Shown here: positions 1 through 7,332 of the stretch, piece after piece | Layout of the letters: each line of letters opens with the position of its first letter | How positions within the stretch are numbered: position 1 is the first letter of the stretch | Assembly (NCBI GenBank): GCA_030684645.1 | Contig: JAUXUF010000220.1 | Coordinates: 1 to 32,270, forward strand | Direction: 5' to 3' | From: Bacteroidota bacterium | Lineage (GTDB): Bacteria; Bacteroidota; Bacteroidia; Bacteroidales; Prolixibacteraceae | Length of the DNA stretch: 32,270 bases | Made by a program: the position numbers and the translations under genes | Notes under the pieces: generated by a model | What the model saw: the letters and a program-made list of their open reading frames with translations, nothing else | Database searches by the model: none | What the model was told of the DNA's origin: nothing

Positions 1-348
1 TATAAAGAAAATCAGGAAGAACGCCAGTTCAGGGACAGATTTGGCAACTATCGGTATTGCTTACCAATTGACATTGATAATGTTTTTAACACGACAACGC
101 TTTTAATTACTATAACATGTCACAAACATGCCATAAAATGAGCATCAATAAATTCGTGTAACAGGCCGCACCGTGTATCCTTTCCCTGCCATGTCTCGAA
201 AACCTGCCGGGTACGGCCCGCCGGTGCGGCCAAAAAGTTGGAGCCTTTCCATCTTTCAATGGGCCGGCCATCTATGGGTAACACGAACCTGTATAAGGTT
301 AAAAATCAGTTCGTGAATTTAGTGTTTAAATTTTAAAAATGATTCGTT
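1..348. other. Gene-poor left edge, upstream of the peptide locus
   Basis: No gene is supported here. Frame 1 stays open from the window edge to a stop at 139-141, and the next frame-1 stretch is open from 142 to 336, but neither gives a recognisable protein. Bases 1-141 could be the tail of a gene that begins outside the window. Bases 150-290 are unusually GC-rich for this AT-rich neighbourhood and contain inverted repeats, listed separately. I see no exact TAnnTTTG promoter box before the precursor gene at 349; the closest is TAAATTCG at about 150-157, one base off. Confidence 0.4.
153..287. repeat. GC-rich nested inverted repeats upstream of the precursor gene
   Basis: GGCCGCACCG at 164-173 is an exact inverted match to CGGTGCGGCC at 222-231. 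Outside it, TTCGTGT at 153-159 pairs with ACACGAA at 281-287. The right half also holds a small CCAT/ATGG hairpin (250-263) and GGCCGGCC. It may be a structured RNA leader, a non-coding RNA, or the non-coding end of a mobile element; I do not recognise a known family. Confidence 0.45.
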
Positions 349-510
349 ATGAAAGAAATGACTTTTGAACAAATGGAAGAAATGAAAGGAGGAGTAATGA
401 GTTATTGTGACCAATTATATAACTGGATACAGGGAACACCTGGATACCAAGGTGATTATGACTGGTTAGTATATACTTATATAATTAACTGTGAAGAACT
501 AAGCAATTAA
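349..510 (+). CDS. Double-glycine leader precursor peptide (bacteriocin/RiPP-like), 53 aa
   Basis: A small gene of 53 codons. The N-terminus, residues 1-15, reads MKEMTFEQMEEMKGG, a typical leader ending in Gly-Gly as cleaved by C39 peptidases during export. The predicted mature peptide is residues 16-53 (38 aa). It has no Lys, Arg or His, five acidic residues, six Tyr and two Trp, and just two Cys, C20 and C48, placed near its two ends, so a single disulfide is plausible. Four downstream genes include a thioredoxin-like protein and a C39-peptidase ABC exporter, which supports its identity as the exported substrate. A hairpin follows the stop codon, suggesting it is transcribed more than the genes behind it. 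The activity is unknown: antimicrobial peptide, signal, or other secreted peptide. The lack of positive charge is unlike most membrane-active bacteriocins. Confidence 0.8.
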   Translation: MKEMTFEQMEEMKGGVMSYCDQLYNWIQGTPGYQGDYDWLVYTYIINCEELSN

Positions 511-516
511 TTAGGG

Positions 517-558
517 AAAAGCAATAGGGGGCATATTTTGATATGCTCCTATTGTTTT
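517..558 (+). terminator. Hairpin after the precursor gene, likely attenuating terminator
   Basis: The arms CAATAGG...GCATAT (522-536) and ATATGC..CCTATTG (541-554) pair around a TTTG loop, with a small GG/A bulge, and are followed by TTTT and an AT-rich run. It lies in the 76 bases between the precursor stop and the next gene, which has no clear promoter of its own. Partial read-through would give abundant precursor and less export machinery. Confidence 0.65.
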
Positions 559-586
559 AATATTATTTAAACCTATAAAGTGGAAA

Positions 587-1897
587 ATGATTAATATGAA
601 TCAGAACATTACAATAAGGATACAATTGTTGATTTTCATTTTTGCAATGCTATCCAATGTGACACATTCAGCACCCATAAAAGTTCAGGGTATTGTAAAA
701 GATTCGCAGACGAAGGAAGTATTAGTATACGCAAGCATGGGATTGAAAAAATATCCATTGGGGACATGTACCAACCTATCAGGTGAATTCCAGTTAATCG
801 TAGATGATTCATTGGCCCATGAACAGATAACGGTTTCAGTAATTGGCTACGAAACCAAAGAGTACAAAATCAGCGAGATGAAAGGTGATTATTTTGAGAT
901 ATTGATGGAACCAATCAACATCCAATTGGCAGATATACTGGTTTTGCCCGAAAAGCTTACTGGAGAAGAAGTTTTAAAACGAGTCATCAAAAATCATAGC
1001 AAAAACTACCCATTCGGATTTTGTTATTACGAAACATTTTTCCGCGATTTAGTCGTTGACAATCATAAAGATGCAAAAATAAAAAACTTCCGCTTAACTG
1101 AGGCTGCCGTGAATATTGAAGATTTTGGATTGGATGCCTTTCGTGAGCCCAAATTCAAGATCCATGAAATACGGAATAGCTACAATTATGTGGAAACTAG
1201 CTTATTATCAAGAGCACTGATATGGAAGATAAAAAACCCTCTGAATAGCGTTTATGATTGGAGAAATGCAATAAGTAAAAACTACTTGAAAAAGCTTCTA
1301 AACGATGAGTGCTATACAAAAAAAATTCATGAAATAACAATGATTGATAATTCAATCGTTTACGTACTTGACTTACATCAAGCATATTACAAGTTATTTG
1401 GCATAAAAAGTAAAGCTGAAAATCTTCAAAAAACAATCAGGTTATTTGTGAAATCAAAAGATTGGTCAGTTATAGAAATCTCACGTTATATGATATTAAA
1501 AGCCCCGACAACCGATAGCTTATTAATCGGTAAGGTTCAAATCAAAATGCAGGAATATAATAAGAAATACTACCTGAAATTGATTGATTTTTATGGTCCC
1601 ATATCTGATGAATACTTTAAGTTTGGAACTGATGTTGATTACAGACATCAATCGACCCTTTTAGTTAATAATGTGGTTCTTGACCGAAAATCAATTGACC
1701 GGATTCGTCGCCGGAATTCAATGAAAACCGAACTGCCGTTATGGAATGCAGAGTACAAGTATAATCCTGAATTCTGGAAAACATATAACATCCTTCTGGA
1801 CAAACCGCTTGATCCTTCGGTGAAAAAAGACCTGGAACGCGAGATTCCTCTTGAAAATCAATTTATTGATAGAGGTTTGAAAAACTTAAAAAAGTAA
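587..1897 (+). CDS. Secreted CarboxypepD_reg-like domain protein
   Basis: A 436-residue protein with a signal peptide (hydrophobic stretch about residues 13-28, ending near THSA). Residues about 32-110 form a carboxypeptidase-regulatory-like beta-sandwich domain (IKVQGIVKDSQTKEVLVYAS, then a VIGYETKEY strand), the domain seen at the start of many Bacteroidota surface and TonB-linked proteins. The remaining ~320 residues have no motif I recognise; this two-part layout is common among uncharacterised Bacteroidota envelope proteins. Translation may start at the first Met or at the Met three codons later. The gene is five bases from the following membrane protein and belongs to the same operon as the C39 exporter. 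A role at the periplasmic or outer-membrane side of peptide export, perhaps instead of a HlyD adaptor, is only inferred. Confidence 0.75.
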   Translation: MINMNQNITIRIQLLIFIFAMLSNVTHSAPIKVQGIVKDSQTKEVLVYASMGLKKYPLGTCTNLSGEFQLIVDDSLAHEQITVSVIGYETKEYKISEMKGDYFEILMEPINIQLADILVLPEKLTGEEVLKRVIKNHSKNYPFGFCYYETFFRDLVVDNHKDAKIKNFRLTEAAVNIEDFGLDAFREPKFKIHEIRNSYNYVETSLLSRALIWKIKNPLNSVYDWRNAISKNYLKKLLNDECYTKKIHEITMIDNSIVYVLDLHQAYYKLFGIKSKAENLQKTIRLFVKSKDWSVIEISRYMILKAPTTDSLLIGKVQIKMQEYNKKYYLKLIDFYGPISDEYFKFGTDVDYRHQSTLLVNNVVLDRKSIDRIRRRNSMKTELPLWNAEYKYNPEFWKTYNILLDKPLDPSVKKDLEREIPLENQFIDRGLKNLKK

Positions 1898-1902
1898 GTC
1901 TT

Positions 1903-2541
1903 ATGCGTCAATCATATATTGAAGAACTATTAAAGAAACCAGCATGGATGTTTTTTCTGTTCTCCTGGTTATTTTACCTGATCGGACTATTCCTGTTTTC
2001 GCACTTGGTGTGGGACTCGAATACCTACCTGTATGATTATAAAGGCAATGATTTCGAAGAATGGCTTTCCTCGGTTCGTCGGATTGATCTGGTAAGATAT
2101 GTCCTGTCTCCTTTATGGGTTATCACGATATCAGCAGTTATCTGGATTCTCATCAAGGCCGGTCTGGTAGTTTCACGTATCGAATTCAATACTGCATTGT
2201 TGTTTAAAATCATCTTTCTTGGTTTTTTCTTCATATCCCTTCCTTTTTGGATCAAATCAGTCTGGTTGATTTTGTTTGAAGGAAGTTATACTCCTGATAG
2301 ATTAAAATATTTTTTCCCTGGGTCCATGGTTTCATTTGTTGATACTTCTGAAATGAAGCTTACCATGGTAAAAGCAATTTCAAGGTTTAACCTGTTCCAT
2401 CTGTCATTTATGTTATTTACCGCATGGATGATTTCTTTTTACTCTCCTTTGAATTACATCAGGTCATTTTTGTTGGTATTTTCAACTTATGGGTTTGGTC
2501 TTGCCCTACTTCAATGCATAATCATTGTAATAGCCATGTGA
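1903..2541 (+). CDS. Integral membrane protein, about five helices, unknown function
   Basis: A 212-residue hydrophobic protein. Predicted membrane segments lie at roughly residues 14-33, 66-86, 100-118, 165-180 and 188-211; the loop after helix 1 is charged. I see no catalytic motif. The layout is loosely reminiscent of YIP1-like proteins, but I would not assign it. It starts five bases after the upstream gene and its TGA stop shares one base with the ATG of the next gene, so translation of the three is probably coupled. Possible roles are self-protection against the exported peptide or accessory function in secretion; neither is shown by sequence. Confidence 0.7.
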   Translation: MRQSYIEELLKKPAWMFFLFSWLFYLIGLFLFSHLVWDSNTYLYDYKGNDFEEWLSSVRRIDLVRYVLSPLWVITISAVIWILIKAGLVVSRIEFNTALLFKIIFLGFFFISLPFWIKSVWLILFEGSYTPDRLKYFFPGSMVSFVDTSEMKLTMVKAISRFNLFHLSFMLFTAWMISFYSPLNYIRSFLLVFSTYGFGLALLQCIIIVIAM

Positions 2542-3062
2542 TGAGAAGAGGAATTGTTATTGCTGCATCAATAGTATTAATGGTAGCCGCTATTGCTTTC
2601 ATTTTAGTTGAATTTCAAAAGAAACAACATAACTATGAGAAGTATAAAACCATTCCTGTTTTTTCATTTGAAACGATATTTAATAAAATTAAAAGTACTT
2701 CAAGCCTCCCCAAACACGAAGGTTATGTTATTCTGATTTTTAGCCCAGGGTGCGAAGCTTGTCAAATGGAGGCTTCTGATTATTCTAAACATATCGAATC
2801 GATGCAAAACATTTTCTTTCTAATGGTATCGACTGATTCTCTCTCTAAAATAGGAGATTTTGCATTAAAGCAGCAGTTATACAACGCAGATAATTTTCAA
2901 TTCGGACATGTTGATGCAAATGAATTTGAAACTCATTTTGGATCTGTTCCTATTCCATCGATTTTTATTTACAATTCTGAAAAGGAATTAATTAGCAAAA
3001 CCAGGGTTGCAAATTCATTAACCCTATTGAAGTATTTTAAAAACGAACTCACCGATTGGTAA
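2541..3062 (+). CDS. Membrane-anchored thioredoxin-like protein (CEAC motif)
   Basis: A 173-residue protein. The start is the ATG that overlaps the upstream stop by one base; a longer reading frame upstream lies inside the membrane-protein gene. Residues about 4-23 form an N-terminal membrane anchor, placing the domain in the periplasm. The thioredoxin fold shows as a strand, VILIFSPGCEACQMEASDY, with the active-site CEAC, and a PIPSIFIY segment giving the cis-proline loop. It resembles TlpA/redoxin-type proteins more than cytoplasmic thioredoxin. It sits five bases before the C39 exporter. Since the predicted mature peptide has exactly two cysteines, a role in making or correcting its disulfide is a reasonable inference, as is protecting the exporter's catalytic cysteine. 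Confidence 0.8.
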   Translation: MRRGIVIAASIVLMVAAIAFILVEFQKKQHNYEKYKTIPVFSFETIFNKIKSTSSLPKHEGYVILIFSPGCEACQMEASDYSKHIESMQNIFFLMVSTDSLSKIGDFALKQQLYNADNFQFGHVDANEFETHFGSVPIPSIFIYNSEKELISKTRVANSLTLLKYFKNELTDW

Positions 3063-3067
3063 AGTAA

Positions 3068-4045
3068 ATGAGCAAGCAACAACAAAAGCGAATAAAAGCG
3101 ACCTTCACCAAACAATATAGCCAATTCTATTGCGGGCTGGCTTGCCTGACTTCCATTGTGAAATATCATGGAGGGGAAACGACACAAGAGAAATTGCGCG
3201 ATACCAGCGGAACCACCTTGCAGGGAACCAGCTTGCTTGGTTTGTATCAATCGGCAAAAAAGCTGGGTTTCGAAGCCCAGGCATTTGAGGCTGATCTGGA
3301 AAACCTAAAAAAAATGGATGCGCCGGTTATCCTTCATATATTGAAGGATGGTAATTTGGAGCATTACGAGGTTTGTTATGGCTTTGAAAAAGACAGGTTT
3401 CTGATTGGCGATCCGGGGATAGGGATTGTAGAATACCGGGAAGAAGAACTCGAAGCGGTTTGGAAATCGAAAGCTTTGTTGATGCTCAAGCCAGGCAATG
3501 GATTTGTACGGAAAAAAGCGGAGTCGAAGAACCAACTGACATGGCTCAGGGAATTGATCAAAGACGATGTTCCGGTACTTTTGGTTGCAGCGTTTATGGG
3601 AATGATCCTGGCAGTTCTCGGCCTGGCAGTAGCGATTTACACACAAAAATTGATCGACAAAATTCTGCCTTCCGGAAATAAGGAGCTCTTGTTTAAAAGT
3701 TTGGGCGTTTTTGTGCTGATTTTGCTTGCCCGGGCTTTCATCGGTTATATCAGGGGAATCTTTCTGGTCAGGCAAAGTAAGGATATGAATATCAGGATTG
3801 TTTCTTCATTCTTTGGGAAATTGTTGCTCCTTCCCAAAAGCTTTTTCGACAGCACTTCAACCGGCGATATGATTGGCCGCCTGAACGATTCACAGCGGAT
3901 ACAACGGGTAGTTATCAGCCTGAGCAGTAACATCCTGATTGATGTGCTAATCATTATTTCGTCGCTGGTTTATATTTTTATGTTATCCGCTTCAACCGGC
4001 CTGATCAGCGTTTTAGCGATTCCAGCCTTTGGTTTTCTGGCATGA
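3068..4045 (+). CDS. C39-peptidase ABC exporter, N-terminal part (interrupted by in-frame TGA)
   Basis: Encodes the first 325 residues of a peptidase-containing ABC transporter (PCAT), which cleaves Gly-Gly leaders and exports the peptide. Residues 1 to about 135 are the C39 peptidase: Gln16 (oxyanion), catalytic Cys22 in YCGLACL, His99 and Asp115 are all present. The transmembrane domain begins after about residue 160 (helices near 173-195, 215-240, 285-325). The frame then meets TGA at 4043-4045. The codons after it continue the same protein in the same frame (KYNRKVINKQREVMQTYALTE), so one base, probably TGG to TGA, splits a 725-residue protein of normal PCAT length. It could be a recent nonsense mutation, a sequencing error, or a read-through site. 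GC content looks higher than in the four genes upstream. Confidence 0.85.
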   Translation: MSKQQQKRIKATFTKQYSQFYCGLACLTSIVKYHGGETTQEKLRDTSGTTLQGTSLLGLYQSAKKLGFEAQAFEADLENLKKMDAPVILHILKDGNLEHYEVCYGFEKDRFLIGDPGIGIVEYREEELEAVWKSKALLMLKPGNGFVRKKAESKNQLTWLRELIKDDVPVLLVAAFMGMILAVLGLAVAIYTQKLIDKILPSGNKELLFKSLGVFVLILLARAFIGYIRGIFLVRQSKDMNIRIVSSFFGKLLLLPKSFFDSTSTGDMIGRLNDSQRIQRVVISLSSNILIDVLIIISSLVYIFMLSASTGLISVLAIPAFGFLA

Positions 4046-4081
4046 AAATATAACCGAAAGGTCATTAACAAACAGCGCGAA

Positions 4082-5245
4082 GTGATGCAGACCTACGCCT
4101 TAACCGAGAGCAAGTATATTGATTCGATTCAGGGAATAAAAGTGATTAAATCGGGCAACAAAGAATCCCTGTTGTCGAAAGCGGTGCAATCGGTGTATCA
4201 TTTCTTTCAGGGAAAAGTTTACGAATTGGGAATTTTGGGAAACAAGATCAACCTGTTGGCCCAGGTTGGCAGCGTTGTGCTTATTTCAGGGGTAATTGCC
4301 TGGACTTCGTTTCTTGTTCTGGACAAACAGCTTTTATTGGGACAGATGATGGCCATTGTTACCATCGTTGGCAGCCTGGTTACTTCAGTGATCAATACCG
4401 CGATGGCCAACATCCAGTTTCAGGAAGCCAAAGTTGCATTCGAACGCATGTACGAATTTTCGGCTACTGAACCTGAATATATTCCGGAAGAGGTTTCTCA
4501 GCAAGAAATTATTGTGGATACGCTTGAGTTAAAAGACCTGAATTTCAGGTTCCCTGGCAAAAGGCTGTTGCTGAAGGACATCAACATGAAATTCAGGAAA
4601 GGACAAATTGCGACCATCTTTGGCGAAATTGGCTGTGGCAAAAGTACCCTGATTTCAGTCCTTCAACGGTTTTATCCTTTCGAGTCGGGTGAAATTTGTG
4701 TCAATGGCTCCTGCTGGACTGCCCTGACAATTCCGACATGGCGTAACCAGATTGGTGTGGTTACCCAACACGTGAAATTGTTCAACGGCACTATTTTAGA
4801 GAATATCTGCCTTCAGGAAAACCCTAATGTGCAGGATGTAATTGGTTTTTGCCGTGAGACAGGTTTCGACTCGTTTATCAGGGAGTTTCAGCAAGGTTAC
4901 GCCACCATCATCAACGAAAACAGCGCCAATCTTTCCGGTGGGCAACAGCAACTGATTGCCCTGGCACGTGCGCTCTATCAAAAACCACAGGTTTTATTGC
5001 TCGATGAGGCAACCGCTGCAATGGACCGCCGGACTGAGCAATTTGTGTTAAACCTCTTGCAGAAGAAGAAGAAAGAAATGACGATCATTTTTGTAACTCA
5101 CCGGGTCCAATTGGCGCGTCAGACAGATTGTATTTATGTGATTGAGAACAAACAGGTTACCGCTTCAGGAACACATGAAGAAGTTCTCAGTGATAATTTG
5201 ATATACCGCGAGGCTTTTGAGGAGATTTTGTTCGTAGTTTCCTGA
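4082..5245 (+). CDS. C39-peptidase ABC exporter, C-terminal part with ATPase domain
   Basis: Same reading frame as the preceding half and really the remainder of the same gene; coding similarity starts directly after the TGA at 4043. If translated separately, the first usable starts are GTG 4082 or ATG 4085. It carries the last membrane helices (around 4260-4400) and a complete nucleotide-binding domain: Walker A GEIGCGKST, signature LSGGQQQ, Walker B VLLLDEATAAMD and the H-loop THR. No motif has decayed, which argues that the stop is recent, false or tolerated. No HlyD-family adaptor follows; the next gene points the other way. A separately translated C-terminal half would lack the peptidase and the first helices and is unlikely to work alone. 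Confidence 0.85.
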   Translation: MMQTYALTESKYIDSIQGIKVIKSGNKESLLSKAVQSVYHFFQGKVYELGILGNKINLLAQVGSVVLISGVIAWTSFLVLDKQLLLGQMMAIVTIVGSLVTSVINTAMANIQFQEAKVAFERMYEFSATEPEYIPEEVSQQEIIVDTLELKDLNFRFPGKRLLLKDINMKFRKGQIATIFGEIGCGKSTLISVLQRFYPFESGEICVNGSCWTALTIPTWRNQIGVVTQHVKLFNGTILENICLQENPNVQDVIGFCRETGFDSFIREFQQGYATIINENSANLSGGQQQLIALARALYQKPQVLLLDEATAAMDRRTEQFVLNLLQKKKKEMTIIFVTHRVQLARQTDCIYVIENKQVTASGTHEEVLSDNLIYREAFEEILFVVS

Positions 5246-5266
5246 GATAAACTCACTTCTCCATGT

Positions 5267-5310
5267 AAAAAATACCCTGCGGGAATGATCATCCCCGCAG
5301 GGTATTTATA
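5267..5310. terminator. Strong bidirectional hairpin terminator
   Basis: AAATACCCTGCGGG (5270-5283) and CCCGCAGGGTATTT (5294-5307) form a perfect 14-bp stem around a 10-base loop, with A-tract on the left and T-rich sequence on the right. It lies between the exporter and the convergent lipoprotein gene and can serve both. Confidence 0.85.
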
Positions 5311-5390
5311 TCTTCGTAAAAGCTGAACGAAGCTCAACTTTTGCCTTTTTACATTTCGACTTGGCTCAATGCAATGCTTTTGCCTTGAAA

Positions 5391-6110
5391 CTATTTTACC
5401 AATGTAGCATCTTCCATGATTACTTCATAGACATAGCCGTGTGAGAAATCTTTATTTAAACTGATCGTTCCTTCGAAAGTAACGATATCATCCATTTTCA
5501 TTCCGTCAAGAGTAGTAACTGTCAGGTCAAAATCTCCCGTTTCACCGGTTCCGTCCTGAATGTGAATCCAGTTTTTGCCCATGACCTGTTCGTTGATTTT
5601 AACAACCTGACCTTTCATTTTAATCTTTTTCCCGGCATAATCCGATCTGTTTTTATACAAATCAGCAATTGAGATGCTACCAGTAGCAGGAGCAACCGAA
5701 ATTCCTTCTTTCTTTCCTTCAGGAACTTTTCCGGTGTGATTCTGTGGCGATTGCATTCCCATAGCTGGCATTTCAGCAGCTGCAATGGGCTGTTTGCTGA
5801 TATCCTGTACGAAATAGATGAAATCAAAAGTCCGGTTCAATTCCTTACTTTTAAAATTAGTCATTTCCATGGCCTTGTCATAATAATAGGTTTCTCCGGC
5901 AGCAGCTTCAATGCGGGTTACAGCTATCCAGTTTTCAGCGCCGTTTTCACTTACCTTCAGATAAGTATATTGTGAAGTTTGTATAACCTCTTCAACTTTC
6001 ACTTCATGCATCGAAGGATTGGCATCGTTCTGAGCTGTCGGTACCTTGTTCTTTTTTACACAACCCGAGAAGACTACCAGGACGGCAAGAATAATAAATA
6101 ATGATCTCAT
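5391..6110 (-). CDS. Lipoprotein with C-terminal OB-fold domain
   Basis: A 239-residue protein. The N-terminus has a lipoprotein signal with lipobox FSGC, lipidated Cys at residue 17. Residues about 33-105 form a domain with sequence such as VIQTSQYTYLKVSE..ENWIAV. After a Met/Pro/Lys-rich linker, residues about 150-235 look like an OB-fold of the nucleic-acid/tRNA-anti-like type (GKKIKMKGQVVKINEQVMGK, then WIHIQDGTG and DLTVTT). Both halves contain a W-I pair in equivalent positions (NWIAV, NWIHIQ), so they may be related. Such proteins are often found near respiratory or redox genes; here the neighbour across the divergent spacer is a dienelactone hydrolase. The specific function is unknown. 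Confidence 0.8.
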   Translation of the reverse strand: MRSLFIILAVLVVFSGCVKKNKVPTAQNDANPSMHEVKVEEVIQTSQYTYLKVSENGAENWIAVTRIEAAAGETYYYDKAMEMTNFKSKELNRTFDFIYFVQDISKQPIAAAEMPAMGMQSPQNHTGKVPEGKKEGISVAPATGSISIADLYKNRSDYAGKKIKMKGQVVKINEQVMGKNWIHIQDGTGETGDFDLTVTTLDGMKMDDIVTFEGTISLNKDFSHGYVYEVIMEDATLVK

Positions 6111-6193
6111 CTTTAATGTGTTAAATTTTTATAATTCGTTAAGTTGGTAAATCCAAAATGAGTAAGGCTTTGAAGCTTACCGTATTTTGGTGT

Positions 6194-6201
6194 CAAAATT
6201 A
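6194..6201 (-). promoter_or_regulatory. Possible -7 box for the OB-fold lipoprotein gene
   Basis: On the - strand this reads TAATTTTG, matching the Bacteroidetes TAnnTTTG consensus, about 85 bases before the start codon. The upstream TTG-type -33 element is not convincing. Confidence 0.4.
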
Positions 6202-6278
6202 GTAATTGTAACGACAAAAGTTTCTGCTTTATTATTATTCGCGATGAAAAATTGGCTTTTTTACAATTGCATCCGCGA

Positions 6279-6286
6279 TATGTTTG
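6279..6286 (+). promoter_or_regulatory. -7 box TATGTTTG for the hydrolase gene
   Basis: Matches TAnnTTTG; a TTGG about 25 bases upstream (6252) may be the -33 element, though the spacing is a little long. It gives an untranslated leader of roughly 80 bases before the ATG at 6376. Confidence 0.5.
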
Positions 6287-6375
6287 GTTATCGAAACAAA
6301 TCCCATCAGAATAAGTTGGAATTTTAAATGGAATTTATTCGCATCAACCACCATACCTAAAACTAAAAAAGAAGG

Positions 6376-7230
6376 ATGAATATGGATCAACAAATTAACG
6401 ATTGTTACAGCGACAATAAGAATGCAAAAACCAGCCGTCGTGAGTTTCTGAAAAAGTCCGCTGCTTTTGCCGGCGGTTCAGTTGTCGCATTTTCCATGTT
6501 GTCACCTCTAAATCTGGAAGGCCAGTTAACTAATTCGGATGATCCGCGGTTATATACCGAAACTATCAGGTATTCCGGCGGATCCGGTTCAGTACTGGCC
6601 TATCTGGCAAAACCGGAAGGCACAGGCAGATATCCGGCAGTTATCGTAATCCACGAAAACAGAGGACTTCAGCCACACATCAAAGATGTTACCCGGCGAA
6701 TCGCGCTGGAAGGGTTCCTTGCTATTGCCCCTGATGCCTTAACTTCACAAGGTGGAACTCCCGAAAATATGGAAGAAGCTATTGGTATGATTCAAAAACT
6801 GGATGCTGAAGCTACTAAAAAAGATTTTACCGCTGCGGTTCAGTATTTAAAAACCAATCCGCTGACAACCGGTAAAGTTGGGTGTACCGGCTTCTGCTGG
6901 GGTGGCGGCATGACCAATCAGGTAGCCGTGAATTCACCTGATCTCAATGTAGCGGTTCCGTATTATGGAATGCAGCCGAAAGCTGAAGATGTTCCTAAAA
7001 TCAAAGCTGCCATGCTTTTGCATTATGCAGGCAACGATCAGCGGATCAACCAGGGAATTCCTGCTTTCGAAGAAGCCCTGAAAAAGGCGGGTGTCAGTTA
7101 CCAGATTTTCATGTACGAAGGAGCGATGCATGCGTTTAACAACGACACCAATCCAGAAAGATACAACAAGGAAGCCGCAGAACTGGCCTGGAAACGGACG
7201 ATTGGTTTTTTTAAGGAAAAACTGAAGTAG
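6376..7230 (+). CDS. Tat-exported dienelactone hydrolase family protein
   Basis: A 284-residue alpha/beta hydrolase. The N-terminus carries a twin-arginine motif, SRREFLKK, followed by a hydrophobic stretch, so it is probably exported folded to the periplasm. The mature part matches the dienelactone hydrolase (carboxymethylenebutenolidase) family: IHENRGLQPHIKDVTRRIA near residue 93, the nucleophile in GFCWGGG (Cys174), Asp221 in AGNDQRI and His252 in AMHAFNN, forming the Cys-Asp-His triad. Family members hydrolyse cyclic dienelactones or related esters; the substrate here is unknown and no aromatic degradation genes are near. It appears to be a single-gene unit with its own promoter box and a GC-rich hairpin right after the stop. 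The Met at 6382 is an alternative start. Confidence 0.88.
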   Translation: MNMDQQINDCYSDNKNAKTSRREFLKKSAAFAGGSVVAFSMLSPLNLEGQLTNSDDPRLYTETIRYSGGSGSVLAYLAKPEGTGRYPAVIVIHENRGLQPHIKDVTRRIALEGFLAIAPDALTSQGGTPENMEEAIGMIQKLDAEATKKDFTAAVQYLKTNPLTTGKVGCTGFCWGGGMTNQVAVNSPDLNVAVPYYGMQPKAEDVPKIKAAMLLHYAGNDQRINQGIPAFEEALKKAGVSYQIFMYEGAMHAFNNDTNPERYNKEAAELAWKRTIGFFKEKLK

Positions 7231-7262
7231 AGCCTCCCCCGACCCCTCCAAATGGAGGGGAA
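7231..7262. repeat. GC-rich hairpin repeat, likely also a terminator
   Basis: Begins with AGCCTCCCCCGACCCC and contains CCCCTCCA (7243-7250) pairing perfectly with TGGAGGGG (7253-7260). It directly follows the hydrolase stop codon. A related copy in the opposite orientation lies in the rRNA spacer at 31893-31921. Short GC-rich repeats of this type are scattered in many Bacteroidota genomes. Confidence 0.55.
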
Positions 7263-7332
7263 AAAGAAGCTGCCCTCAATTATTTTCACATAGATATCAA
7301 ATTCTACAACCAGTACTAAAATAATCTGTTCA

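Noticed and set aside
142-336. Open frame of 64 codons left of the precursor gene
   Set aside because: GC-rich composition removes stop codons by chance; the translation resembles nothing and contains no convincing start except a late ATG.
3305-3775. 156-codon open frame on the - strand
   Set aside because: Antisense to the C39 peptidase and membrane domain, whose motifs are unambiguous.
4043-4045. TGA as selenocysteine or a reassigned Trp codon
   Set aside because: Neighbouring genes end in TGA, the expected residue is Trp rather than Cys, and no convincing SECIS-like structure was seen just after the codon.
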